From NCBI GenBank assembly GCA_001296005.1, contig LJHR01000009.1, positions 434,001 to 498,000 of the forward strand: 64,000 bases of DNA. Reading direction: 5' to 3'. Positions 26,328 to 33,689 of this stretch are shown here, one piece after another. Each line of letters begins with the position of its first letter. Position 1 is the stretch's first letter. A model generated the notes under the pieces. It searched no databases, was not told the DNA's origin, and was given only the letters and a program-made list of their open reading frames with translations. The DNA is from an alpha proteobacterium AAP38 (GTDB taxonomy: Bacteria > Pseudomonadota > Alphaproteobacteria > Azospirillales > Azospirillaceae). A program made the translations under genes and the position numbers.

Positions 26328-26876
26328 TCAGAAGGCTTCCGGGTCCCCTTCAAAGGGGCTGGGGGCGCTGACGCGATAGCCCTTGTCCTGGTTGAAGCGC
26401 ATGCTGGCCTTGGCGGTGGCCATCTTCTCGCTGGCGGCCCACACCATATAACGGCGCCCGGCTTTCCAGGATTGGATCACCTCATCCGGGGCATTGCGGG
26501 CCAGGGCGTTGAAGTCCGGATGGCTGATCTGGAATACAAAGGCGGTGTCGCCCATGTTCTTACGCTCATCGAAGACGTAAATCTGCGACTCGCCCATCCG
26601 TTCACGTTCCGCCTGCTGCTCTCCCTGCTCAATGGCGTGGTTCAGCCGCTCCAGTTCCTGGCGCATCTGCCGTTCCTCCCGCCGCAGTGACAGGGTCGTG
26701 CCCGCCTGTTCACGTGTGGCCCGGCTGACGGTGGCGACACGGGTCTGCTGGCCCTGATGCATCTTCTGGGCGCGGCGAAGGCGTTTACGGGTATGGGCGA
26801 CCATTTGCAGGGCGACCACGCCCCCGCCCAGAATGCCAAATAAAATCGGAAGGCTGGCGAAAAGTGCACTCAGCAT
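26328..26876 (-). CDS. Membrane-anchored coiled-coil protein, unknown (second of a pair)
   Basis: A 182-residue protein. An N-terminal hydrophobic helix (MLSALFASLPILFGILGGGV) is followed by a basic stretch and a heptad-like coiled coil (about residues 55-95, with RREERQMRQELERLNHAIEQ). A compact C-terminal part contains IYVFDERKNMGDTAFVFQIS and SWKAGRRYMVWAASEKMATA. Its start lies 3 nt after the stop of the upstream gene (26880-27506), which has the same build, so the two are surely co-transcribed and may interact. I recognise no family. The likely location is the inner membrane with the coiled coil in the cytoplasm. Confidence 0.7.
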   Translation of the reverse strand: MLSALFASLPILFGILGGGVVALQMVAHTRKRLRRAQKMHQGQQTRVATVSRATREQAGTTLSLRREERQMRQELERLNHAIEQGEQQAERERMGESQIYVFDERKNMGDTAFVFQISHPDFNALARNAPDEVIQSWKAGRRYMVWAASEKMATAKASMRFNQDKGYRVSAPSPFEGDPEAF

Positions 26877-26879
26877 GTC

Positions 26880-27506
26880 TCAGCCACCCCGTTCCTGTGC
26901 ATCCGCTTCCATTTCGGCACTCTCCAGCGCCGTCAGGTCCTCCTCCCCATCGCCCTGGGGTTCGGCGATAGAGGCGATGAAGAAGCCGGTGGCCGGTGGA
27001 AAGGACTTCTCCACCATCAGCTTGGCATCGCCGATGGTGGGGGCCCAGATGGTCGCCTGCTGCGTGCGTGACCAGGCGCGGGACAGGAACGGATGTTCCT
27101 TCTGGTCCATCTGCGCGCGCTGAACATGCCGGTTGACGATATTGGCGATGAACTTGCGGGCGGGCCGTTCCATCCGCAAAAAGGCATCTTCTTCGCCCAG
27201 GACGCGCATCAACTGTGACCGGGCCATTTTCAGGTCCAGGATCTTCTTGTTGACCATGTAATGGCGGCGGCGCGCCGATTTCAGTTCAGCATCCAGCTTG
27301 GCCAGCCGCGGAAGCATCTTGTCTTTTCGCGATTGCAGTCTCTGCCCCAGGATGCCCAGCTTCTGCAACCGCCCATCCAGCCCGACATCCGCCTGGCGTT
27401 TGCGCACGGCATTCTCGGCGGCGCTGGCGATGCCAGTGCCGATGACATAGGCAAGGCCGGAGATCACAAGGAAGGCGATCACGGCTTCGGTCAGTTTTTC
27501 AAGCAT
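26880..27506 (-). CDS. Membrane-anchored coiled-coil protein, unknown (first of a pair)
   Basis: A 208-residue protein starting MLEKLTEAVIAFLVISGLAY, a single membrane helix, then a basic coiled-coil region (about residues 35-105, with RLQSRKDKMLPRLAKLDAEL). The C-terminal domain includes HPFLSRAWSRTQQATIWAPT and the motif SFPPATGFFIASI. The tail is acidic. The start at 27506 avoids an unlikely upstream extension. It forms a two-gene unit with the next gene (3-nt gap). The shared plan of one N-terminal helix, a coiled coil and a small C-terminal domain suggests partners in one complex. No family was recognised. Confidence 0.7.
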   Translation of the reverse strand: MLEKLTEAVIAFLVISGLAYVIGTGIASAAENAVRKRQADVGLDGRLQKLGILGQRLQSRKDKMLPRLAKLDAELKSARRRHYMVNKKILDLKMARSQLMRVLGEEDAFLRMERPARKFIANIVNRHVQRAQMDQKEHPFLSRAWSRTQQATIWAPTIGDAKLMVEKSFPPATGFFIASIAEPQGDGEEDLTALESAEMEADAQERGG

Positions 27507-27623
27507 GCTTGATGGTACCGGTTCCCCAGCAACGGCGAAAACCGCCGTCCGTATTATAGTGTGAAGGCCGCAGGGCGCGGAAGGTTTTGTTGACCGGCAA
27601 AGCCGGTGTCTCCCGGTGGACAG

Positions 27624-27660
27624 CAAAAGAAAACCCGCCGGCCCTGTGCGGGCGGCGGGT
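27624..27660 (-). terminator. Terminator for the SDR gene
   Basis: ACCCGCCG (27633-27640) pairs with CGGCGGGT (27653-27660), with further CCC/GGG pairing inside. On the minus strand TTTTCTTTT follows, so it ends the SDR transcript. Confidence 0.82.
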
Positions 27661-27777
27661 TCAAGGCGGGGTCGTCGGCGGAATGGGAAAAGGGATGGAA
27701 CCCATCCGGCCACTGAACGGGGAACGGTCAGTGATTGGAAAGTAACCCCACCCGTCTCCACGCCGCTGTGACCCGTG

Positions 27778-28512
27778 TCACGCCGTGCGCAAATCGATCA
27801 ATTCGCCATGTAGGGCGCAGGCCGGCACCGTGAACTCCACAATGGCGCGGGCCGTATCTGCGGGCGTCGGCAGGGTTGCCGCATCCTCACCGGGGAAGGC
27901 CTTGGCCCGCAGGCCCGTGGAGACGGGGCCCGGATCGACCAGATTGATCCGCAGATTGGTGTTCAGCGTTTCCGCCGCCCAGGTGCGGGCTATCATGTCC
28001 AGGGCCGCCTTGGACGCCGCATAGGCAGACCAGTAGGCGGTGGGTTCACGGCCCACCCGGTCGGTCAGGAAGATGGCGCGGCCGGCATCCGACAGGCGCA
28101 GCAACGGGTCGGTGGTGCGGATCAGGCGCATGCCGGCGGCAATCGACACGCCCATGACGCGATCCCAGTCCTTGGGATCGGAATGGGCGATGGGACCCAG
28201 CGTACCCAGCTGCGCCGCAGCATGGACCATGATGTCCAAACGGCCAAACCGGTCATAAAGGGCGGGGCCCAGACTATCCAGCTTGGCGCTGTCCATCAGA
28301 TCCTGCGGGATGATGGTTGCAGCCCCACCTAATGCCTTGATCCGGTCATCCAGTTCCTCCAGCGCGCCCAGTGTGCGGGCCAGCAGGACGACATGCGCGC
28401 CTTCGCGCGCCAGTTGCTCGGCCACGGCGGCACCGATGCCGCGCGAAGCACCCGTCACCAGGGCGACGCGGCCGGTCAGGCGCGGGGAGGGAAGGGGGGT
28501 GGAACCGGTCAT
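27778..28512 (-). CDS. Short-chain dehydrogenase/reductase
   Basis: A 244-residue classical SDR. It has the cofactor motif VTGASRGIGAAVAEQL (T-G-x3-G-x-G) near residue 20, an HAAAQLG variant of the N-A-G segment near 97, and the active-site Y-x3-K in YWSAYAASKAALDM near 160. DPGPVSTGLRAKAFPG follows the cofactor loop. It resembles YciK-type oxidoreductases. The arginine in VVLLARTLGALEEL after the second strand would favour NADP(H). The substrate is unknown. It is monocistronic, with a terminator at 27624-27660, and lies downstream of rne on the same strand. Confidence 0.93.
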   Translation of the reverse strand: MTGSTPLPSPRLTGRVALVTGASRGIGAAVAEQLAREGAHVVLLARTLGALEELDDRIKALGGAATIIPQDLMDSAKLDSLGPALYDRFGRLDIMVHAAAQLGTLGPIAHSDPKDWDRVMGVSIAAGMRLIRTTDPLLRLSDAGRAIFLTDRVGREPTAYWSAYAASKAALDMIARTWAAETLNTNLRINLVDPGPVSTGLRAKAFPGEDAATLPTPADTARAIVEFTVPACALHGELIDLRTA

Positions 28513-28625
28513 GGCGGGTCTCTGAAGAATTCCGTTCGGGAGGCGTGCTTAGCGCATTCGGGCGCGGCGGGAAAGCGGCGGATCGCCGCTCTGTCTATCG
28601 TCGGCATCATTCCGCGTTCGATATG

Positions 28626-28654
28626 AAAAAGGGGAGGTGCCGAAACACCTCCCC
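28626..28654 (-). terminator. Rho-independent terminator after rne
   Basis: GGGGAGGTG (28631-28639) pairs perfectly with CACCTCCCC (28646-28654) around CCGAAA. On the minus strand TTTTT follows. It lies 27 nt past the rne stop codon. Confidence 0.93.
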
Positions 28655-28680
28655 CATTCATTGCGATAGCGGAACAAGTC

Positions 28681-31600
28681 TTACGACTTGCGGCTCCACC
28701 AACCGCGCTTAGGCTTCTCCACCGTCGGGTTCACCTCGGTGGCCAGCTCGGCCTGGGTCGGGGCCGGTGCGGCTTCCTCCGCCGGTGTGGCGGCGGGGGC
28801 GACCTCTGCGGCCACTTCCGTCACGGTCTCAACCGGCGCCGCTTCGGCCTCTGCGGCCTTCTTGCGGGTACGCGGTGCCCGTTTCTTCGGTGCCGGGGCT
28901 TCCTCTGCCGGTGCGGCGGGCGCTTCCTCGGCCACGACGGCGGCAACTTCGACGGCGGCGGGAGCTTCGGCGGCTGCCTCGGCTTCCGCTACCTTCTTAC
29001 GGCTGCGGGTTGCACGCTTCTTCGGTGCCGGGGCTTCCTCTGCGGGGGCAGCGGCTTCCTCGGTCACGACAAGAGCGGCTTCGACAGCGGCAGGCGCCTC
29101 AACCGGGGCTTCGGCGGGTGCCGCCTCGGCTTCCGCAACCTTCTTGCGGCTTCGGGTGGCGCGCTTTTTCGGTGCCGGAGCTTCCTCTGCCGGGGCGGCA
29201 GGGGCTTCTTCGGTCACTGCGGGAGCAGCTTCTGCCACCGGCTCGGCAGCAGGTGCTGCTGCGGCGGCGACAACCGGAGCCTCTTCGGCACCCTGTTCAT
29301 CGCCTTCGCCGTCATCCTCGCCCTCATCGCCGGCGCCATCGGTCACGCCATCCTCGCCACGGCGGCCGCGGCGGCGACCGCCACGCTTGCCACGACGACG
29401 CTTCTTGGCGCGAGCTGCCTCATCATCCTCGCCAGCGGCGGGAGCGGGGGTTTCACCTTCGCCAACAACTTCGGCTTCGACGGCTTCACCTTCAGCAGGA
29501 GCATCACCCTCCTCACCATCGGCCTCGTCGTCACCGTCGCCATCACCGGCCTCCGGCGCGCCGCCATTCTCGCCACGCTCACCACGGCGGCGGCGACGGC
29601 GGCGGCGGCGGCCACGACCGTCACGGTCGCCATCGCGGTCACCACGGCCTTCCGCGCGACCCTGGGGCTTGGCTTCCTCTTCTTCGCCCTCGGCCTCGGC
29701 CTCGATCTCGGTGGCTTCGGCGTCGGCCTCTGCTTCCTCGATCTCAATGGCGCGTTCGGTTTGTGCCATCACGCGTTCGGCGCTGACCGGTGCAGCGGCG
29801 ACAATGTCGTCGGCAGCGGTGCGGGCGCGGATACGGTCAATCTGATGGCTGGGGCCAATCAGATTGTCATCACCCTGCAGATAGACGCGCAGGCCATGAC
29901 GCCGCTCGATATCCGCCAGCGCTTCGCGCTTGTGGTTCAGGATATAGAGCGTGACATGGCTGGCGCAGGTGACGGTGATTTCTGCCGACCGCTTGCGGAT
30001 ACCCTCTTCCTCGACCGCACGCAGCACGGCCAGGGCAGCGCTTTCAAGGCTGCGGACCATGCCGGTGCCCTGACAATGCGGGCAGCGTTCGAAGTTGATT
30101 TCCTGCAAGGACGGGCGCAGACGCTGCCGCGACAGTTCCAGCAGACCGAAGGCGGAGATGCGGCCCAGCTGAATGCGCGCGCGATCCGCCTTCATCGCGT
30201 CCTTCACACGCTTTTCAACGGCGGAATTGTTGCGCGGGTCTTCCATGTCGATGAAGTCGACAACGACCAGACCGGCTAGATCGCGCAGGCGCAGTTGGCG
30301 GGCCACTTCCTCAGCGGCTTCCAGATTGGTGCGCAGTGCCGTCTCTTCGATATTGCGTTCCTTGGTGGAACGGCCCGAATTGACGTCGATGGCGACCAGC
30401 GCTTCGGTCTGGTTGATGACGATATAACCGCCCGAACGCAGCTGCACGATCGGGTTGAACATCGTCTCAATGGCACCTTCCACCTGGAACCGGTGGTAGA
30501 GCGGGATCGAGGGATCGTTATAGAGCTGGATCTTCTTGGCGTGGCTGGGCATCAGCATACGCATGAAGTCCTTGGCCACGCGGAAACCTGCCTCACCCTC
30601 GACATGCACTTCGTCAATGTCGCTGGAATACAGGTCGCGGATGGTGCGCTTGATGAGGTTCGCTTCCTCATAGATCAGCGCCGGAGCGACGGATTGCAGC
30701 GTCGTCTCGCGGATGCTGTCCCACAGGCGCATCAAATACTCAAGATCGCGGCGGATTTCCGGCTTCGACCGCTCGATACCGGCGGTGCGCAGGATGACCG
30801 ACATGCCCGACGGAATGTCGAAATCTTCCAGCATCTCCTTCAGGCGCTTGCGGTCGGCCGGGTTGGTGATCTTCCGGCTGATGCCGCCCCCGCGCGGCGT
30901 GTTGGGCATCAGAACGGCATAGCGGCCCGGCAGCGACAGATAGGTGGTCAGGGCGGCGCCCTTGTTCCCACGCTCTTCCTTCGTGACCTGCACCAGCAGA
31001 ATCTGACGGCGCTTGATGACTTCCTGGATCTTATAGGATTTTAGCGGGCGGCGGCGTTGCTGCTGCGGCTGCCGCTGCTCTTCCACTTCTTCCTCGACGC
31101 TTTCGTCATTGCTTTCGGCCTGGGCGGCCTGCGGACGATAGCGGCGCGAACGTTCCCGCCCACCACGGCCCGATGAATGCACGAAGGGGGAGCCGGTCTC
31201 GCCGACATCGGCGGTTTCGCCATCGGCATCGCCGCCGGCATGCTCTTCCTCGGTCGGCACGCCTTCGGCGTCGCCAGTTTCCACTACATCATGGCCATCA
31301 TCTGCGCCTACCGGCTCGCCGACATCGTCGGCCACGATGGGGGCCGGGGCGGCACCACCGATTTCCTCCGGCGGCGGGGCGGGGGGCGCATCCTCGACAT
31401 GGCCATGATCGTCCAGATCTTCGCCCCGTTCGGCACGGGCTTCCCGCTCTTCCGCCAGTTCCTGCTGTTCGCGCAGCAGCGCTTCGCGGTCGGCGACCGG
31501 GATGCGGTAATAGTCGGGGTGGATTTCAGAGAAGGCCAGAAAGCCGTGGCGGTTGCCGCCATATTCAACGAACGCCGCCTGAAGCGACGGTTCAACCCGG

Positions 31601-31743
31601 ATCACGCGGGCGAGGTAGATATTGCCCTTGAGCTGTTTCCTGGAGGCGATCTCGAAATCAAGCTCTTCCAGGCGGTTACCATTCACCACGACGACCCGGG
31701 TTTCCTCCGGATGCGTGGCATCGACAAGCATACGCTTGGCCAT
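28681..31743 (-). CDS. rne: Ribonuclease E
   Basis: A 1020-residue RNase E, the main mRNA-decay and rRNA/tRNA-processing endonuclease. It opens MAKRMLVDATHPEETRVVVV with the S1 domain from about 35, interrupted by a long acidic insertion (about 100-235). The catalytic part has AIDVNSGRSTKERNIEETAL and VVDFIDMED (metal-binding Asp residues), and the zinc link CPHCQGTG near 560. The C-terminal third is low-complexity acidic/basic sequence with three tandem repeats around APKKRATRSRKK (about 850-990). It ends KPKRGWWSRKS, a tail like those that recruit PNPase in alphaproteobacteria. A long structured leader suggests autoregulation. Confidence 0.96.
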   Translation of the reverse strand: MAKRMLVDATHPEETRVVVVNGNRLEELDFEIASRKQLKGNIYLARVIRVEPSLQAAFVEYGGNRHGFLAFSEIHPDYYRIPVADREALLREQQELAEEREARAERGEDLDDHGHVEDAPPAPPPEEIGGAAPAPIVADDVGEPVGADDGHDVVETGDAEGVPTEEEHAGGDADGETADVGETGSPFVHSSGRGGRERSRRYRPQAAQAESNDESVEEEVEEQRQPQQQRRRPLKSYKIQEVIKRRQILLVQVTKEERGNKGAALTTYLSLPGRYAVLMPNTPRGGGISRKITNPADRKRLKEMLEDFDIPSGMSVILRTAGIERSKPEIRRDLEYLMRLWDSIRETTLQSVAPALIYEEANLIKRTIRDLYSSDIDEVHVEGEAGFRVAKDFMRMLMPSHAKKIQLYNDPSIPLYHRFQVEGAIETMFNPIVQLRSGGYIVINQTEALVAIDVNSGRSTKERNIEETALRTNLEAAEEVARQLRLRDLAGLVVVDFIDMEDPRNNSAVEKRVKDAMKADRARIQLGRISAFGLLELSRQRLRPSLQEINFERCPHCQGTGMVRSLESAALAVLRAVEEEGIRKRSAEITVTCASHVTLYILNHKREALADIERRHGLRVYLQGDDNLIGPSHQIDRIRARTAADDIVAAAPVSAERVMAQTERAIEIEEAEADAEATEIEAEAEGEEEEAKPQGRAEGRGDRDGDRDGRGRRRRRRRRRGERGENGGAPEAGDGDGDDEADGEEGDAPAEGEAVEAEVVGEGETPAPAAGEDDEAARAKKRRRGKRGGRRRGRRGEDGVTDGAGDEGEDDGEGDEQGAEEAPVVAAAAAPAAEPVAEAAPAVTEEAPAAPAEEAPAPKKRATRSRKKVAEAEAAPAEAPVEAPAAVEAALVVTEEAAAPAEEAPAPKKRATRSRKKVAEAEAAAEAPAAVEVAAVVAEEAPAAPAEEAPAPKKRAPRTRKKAAEAEAAPVETVTEVAAEVAPAATPAEEAAPAPTQAELATEVNPTVEKPKRGWWSRKS

Positions 31744-32239
31744 ATGTCTTCCCCGTGGCCAGGGCTGCCGCCCTTCCGCGCGACGGGACGGAAGACGGAC
31801 CCTGCCACCATTGCGGTGAGGGACCTGTCGGCACCGGCGTCTTGGGTCCTCAAACAGCGCCCGCCGCCATTATCCCATATGGGAAGCAGGGGGGAGCAGC
31901 CAGGATGGACCAACGCTGATGCCGGGCCTGTACCGGATGAACCGGACTGGCCAGCCCCAAGGTTTCCACTACACCGCACCCCGTTGGGGTCGAACCCGTG
32001 AGGCGTCACATCCTGGGGGCGGCTCGGGCCGGCGTCACAGCCGGCGGCGGGGTCCCCGGGGCGACGCCAAAGCCCGTTTCAGGGCCCTGGCGAGGCGCGG
32101 TCTGTCGCGGTTGTCACCATAAACACTCCGCCCCCCATTCCACAATGGGAGAATTGCCAAAAGCGCATTTGGTCATGCCGGTGATGGGCGTGTCGGCGTG
32201 TTTAGAGGGCGGGATTGAGTCGGCAGGTTATGATAGGCG
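31744..32239 (-). other. Long GC-rich leader/intergenic region upstream of rne
   Basis: About 500 bp upstream of the rne start without a gene. On the minus strand it can form several GC-rich hairpins: GCCGGC-TGTGAC-GCCGGC around 32029-32046, GGGG-A-CCCC around 32050-32060, CCCCAACGGGG around 31978-31988, and TCCCATATGGGA at 31873-31884. RNase E genes in other bacteria have long 5' UTRs that sense the enzyme level; a similar role is inferred here. Very short frames in it lack codon bias. The divergent amidase promoter is at its far end. Confidence 0.5.
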
Positions 32240-32269
32240 TTGAAGTCACTGATTCGCCGTGTTTATAGT
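32240..32269 (+). promoter_or_regulatory. Candidate sigma-70 promoter for the amidase gene
   Basis: TTGAAG (32240-32245), 18 bp, then TATAGT (32264-32269), about 80 nt before the amidase start. It is one of the best -35/-10 pairs in the window. Confidence 0.6.
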
Positions 32270-32346
32270 GTTAGTGAAACCAACCATCATGACCGATTCG
32301 CCCAAGGGGGAAGGGCCGCTTGTCGCAGAAGGGGGCAATCCAGTCC

Positions 32347-33579
32347 ATGGCCGTGAAGACGGCGTTGGCGGCGCGTGCGCTGCTGGCGATTGGCTTGTTG
32401 TGTCTTCTGTGGATGGCAACGGGGATCGCGGTGGCGCAGACACCGGTGCAGACCGCCTCCGTCGCGTCCGCCCGCATGATGCCGGAACCCGCCCGCATCG
32501 GTGCGGCCCGGCTGGGGGACCATGGCGACAAGACGCGTTTCGTTCTTGAACTGACACGCGACGCGCCCTTCACCATTCTGCCAGATGCCAGTGGTGTGGC
32601 GGTGGAGATGGAGGCGGCCTTGGATGCCGCCCTGCCGCCGGCCAAGGGTCTGGTCAAATCCGTTTCGGTACGGCCCGGTGCCAAGGCCGGGCATCTGCGC
32701 CTGATTTTGGCAACCACTGGCCCGGCGCGGGTGCAGTTGGCGGAGATCATTCCGCCGCGTGATGGCATGCCCCCGCGTTTCGTCATGGATCTGGCGGCGG
32801 GCAAGGCTGGGCCGGGTGCCGTGCTGACCCCCGCCAGCGCCAGCATGATGAACCCGCCGGTGCCGAAGGAGAAGCCGAAGCCACCCCTGCCGATGATCGT
32901 CATCGATCCCGGTCATGGTGGTCAGGACCCCGGCGCCGTCGCGGTCAGTGGCGCCTATGAAAAGGATATCACCCTGGCCATGGCCAAGGAGGTGCGTCGG
33001 CAGCTCCTGGCCACGGGCCGTTACCGCGTTGCCCTGACCCGCGACAAGGATGTGTTCATCCCGCTGCGCGACCGTCCAGCCCTGGCGCGGGCCAAGGGGG
33101 CGGACCTGTTCATTTCGCTCCATGCCGACAGCATCACGGGCCGGCAGGTGCGCGGGCTATCCATCTATACCCTTTCGGAGAAGGCATCGGACCGCGAGGC
33201 GGAGATGCTGGCCCAGCGGGAGAACCAATCCGACGCCATTGTCGGCATGGACCTGTCGGTGCAGTCCGCCGACATCGCCAATATCCTGATCGGCATGTCG
33301 CAGCGTGATACGATGAACCAGTCGCGGCGCTTTGCATCGCTGGTCTTGAAGAACCTGGCCCCCAATGTCGCGGTGCTGCCCGGCCCCTTGCGGTCGGCTG
33401 GCTTTGCCGTGCTGACGGCGCCCGACGTGCCGGCCATCCTGGTGGAGATGGGGTATCTGTCGCACAGCCAGGATGCCAAGCTGCTGGGCAGCGATACGCA
33501 CCGCAAACGCATGGCGGGTTCACTGCTGCGTGCCGTGGATAGCTACTTTACCGGCAACGCGGTGCCGCCGCGGTCATGA
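32347..33579 (+). CDS. N-acetylmuramoyl-L-alanine amidase (AmiC type)
   Basis: A 410-residue periplasmic cell-wall amidase that cuts stem peptides from peptidoglycan, mainly during daughter-cell separation. It has an N-terminal signal segment (ALLAIGLLCLLWMATGIAVA), an AMIN-like beta domain (about 50-150) that targets septal wall or envelope, and an Amidase_3 domain (about 180-405). Zinc and catalytic motifs are VIDPGHGGQDPGA, then ISLHADS, and VEMGYLS near the end; the first His, the SLHAD His and the VEMG Glu are expected to act in catalysis. I chose ATG 32347 (AAGGGGG 11 nt upstream). The next gene is PBP1A, also in wall metabolism. Confidence 0.95.
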   Translation: MAVKTALAARALLAIGLLCLLWMATGIAVAQTPVQTASVASARMMPEPARIGAARLGDHGDKTRFVLELTRDAPFTILPDASGVAVEMEAALDAALPPAKGLVKSVSVRPGAKAGHLRLILATTGPARVQLAEIIPPRDGMPPRFVMDLAAGKAGPGAVLTPASASMMNPPVPKEKPKPPLPMIVIDPGHGGQDPGAVAVSGAYEKDITLAMAKEVRRQLLATGRYRVALTRDKDVFIPLRDRPALARAKGADLFISLHADSITGRQVRGLSIYTLSEKASDREAEMLAQRENQSDAIVGMDLSVQSADIANILIGMSQRDTMNQSRRFASLVLKNLAPNVAVLPGPLRSAGFAVLTAPDVPAILVEMGYLSHSQDAKLLGSDTHRKRMAGSLLRAVDSYFTGNAVPPRS

Positions 33580-33689
33580 CCGCGACATAATCAGCGTCAT
33601 CTTGTACTAATGGCCGAACGGTACCCGTCCGTCGCGGGTGCTGGCACATATCTATGCGGTCCCGTCCGGGGCCTTCAGGGGTTGGAATT

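Noticed and set aside
32020-32110. rne leader hairpins as a repeat copy
   Set aside because: One hairpin resembles element C, but the linker and loops do not fit.
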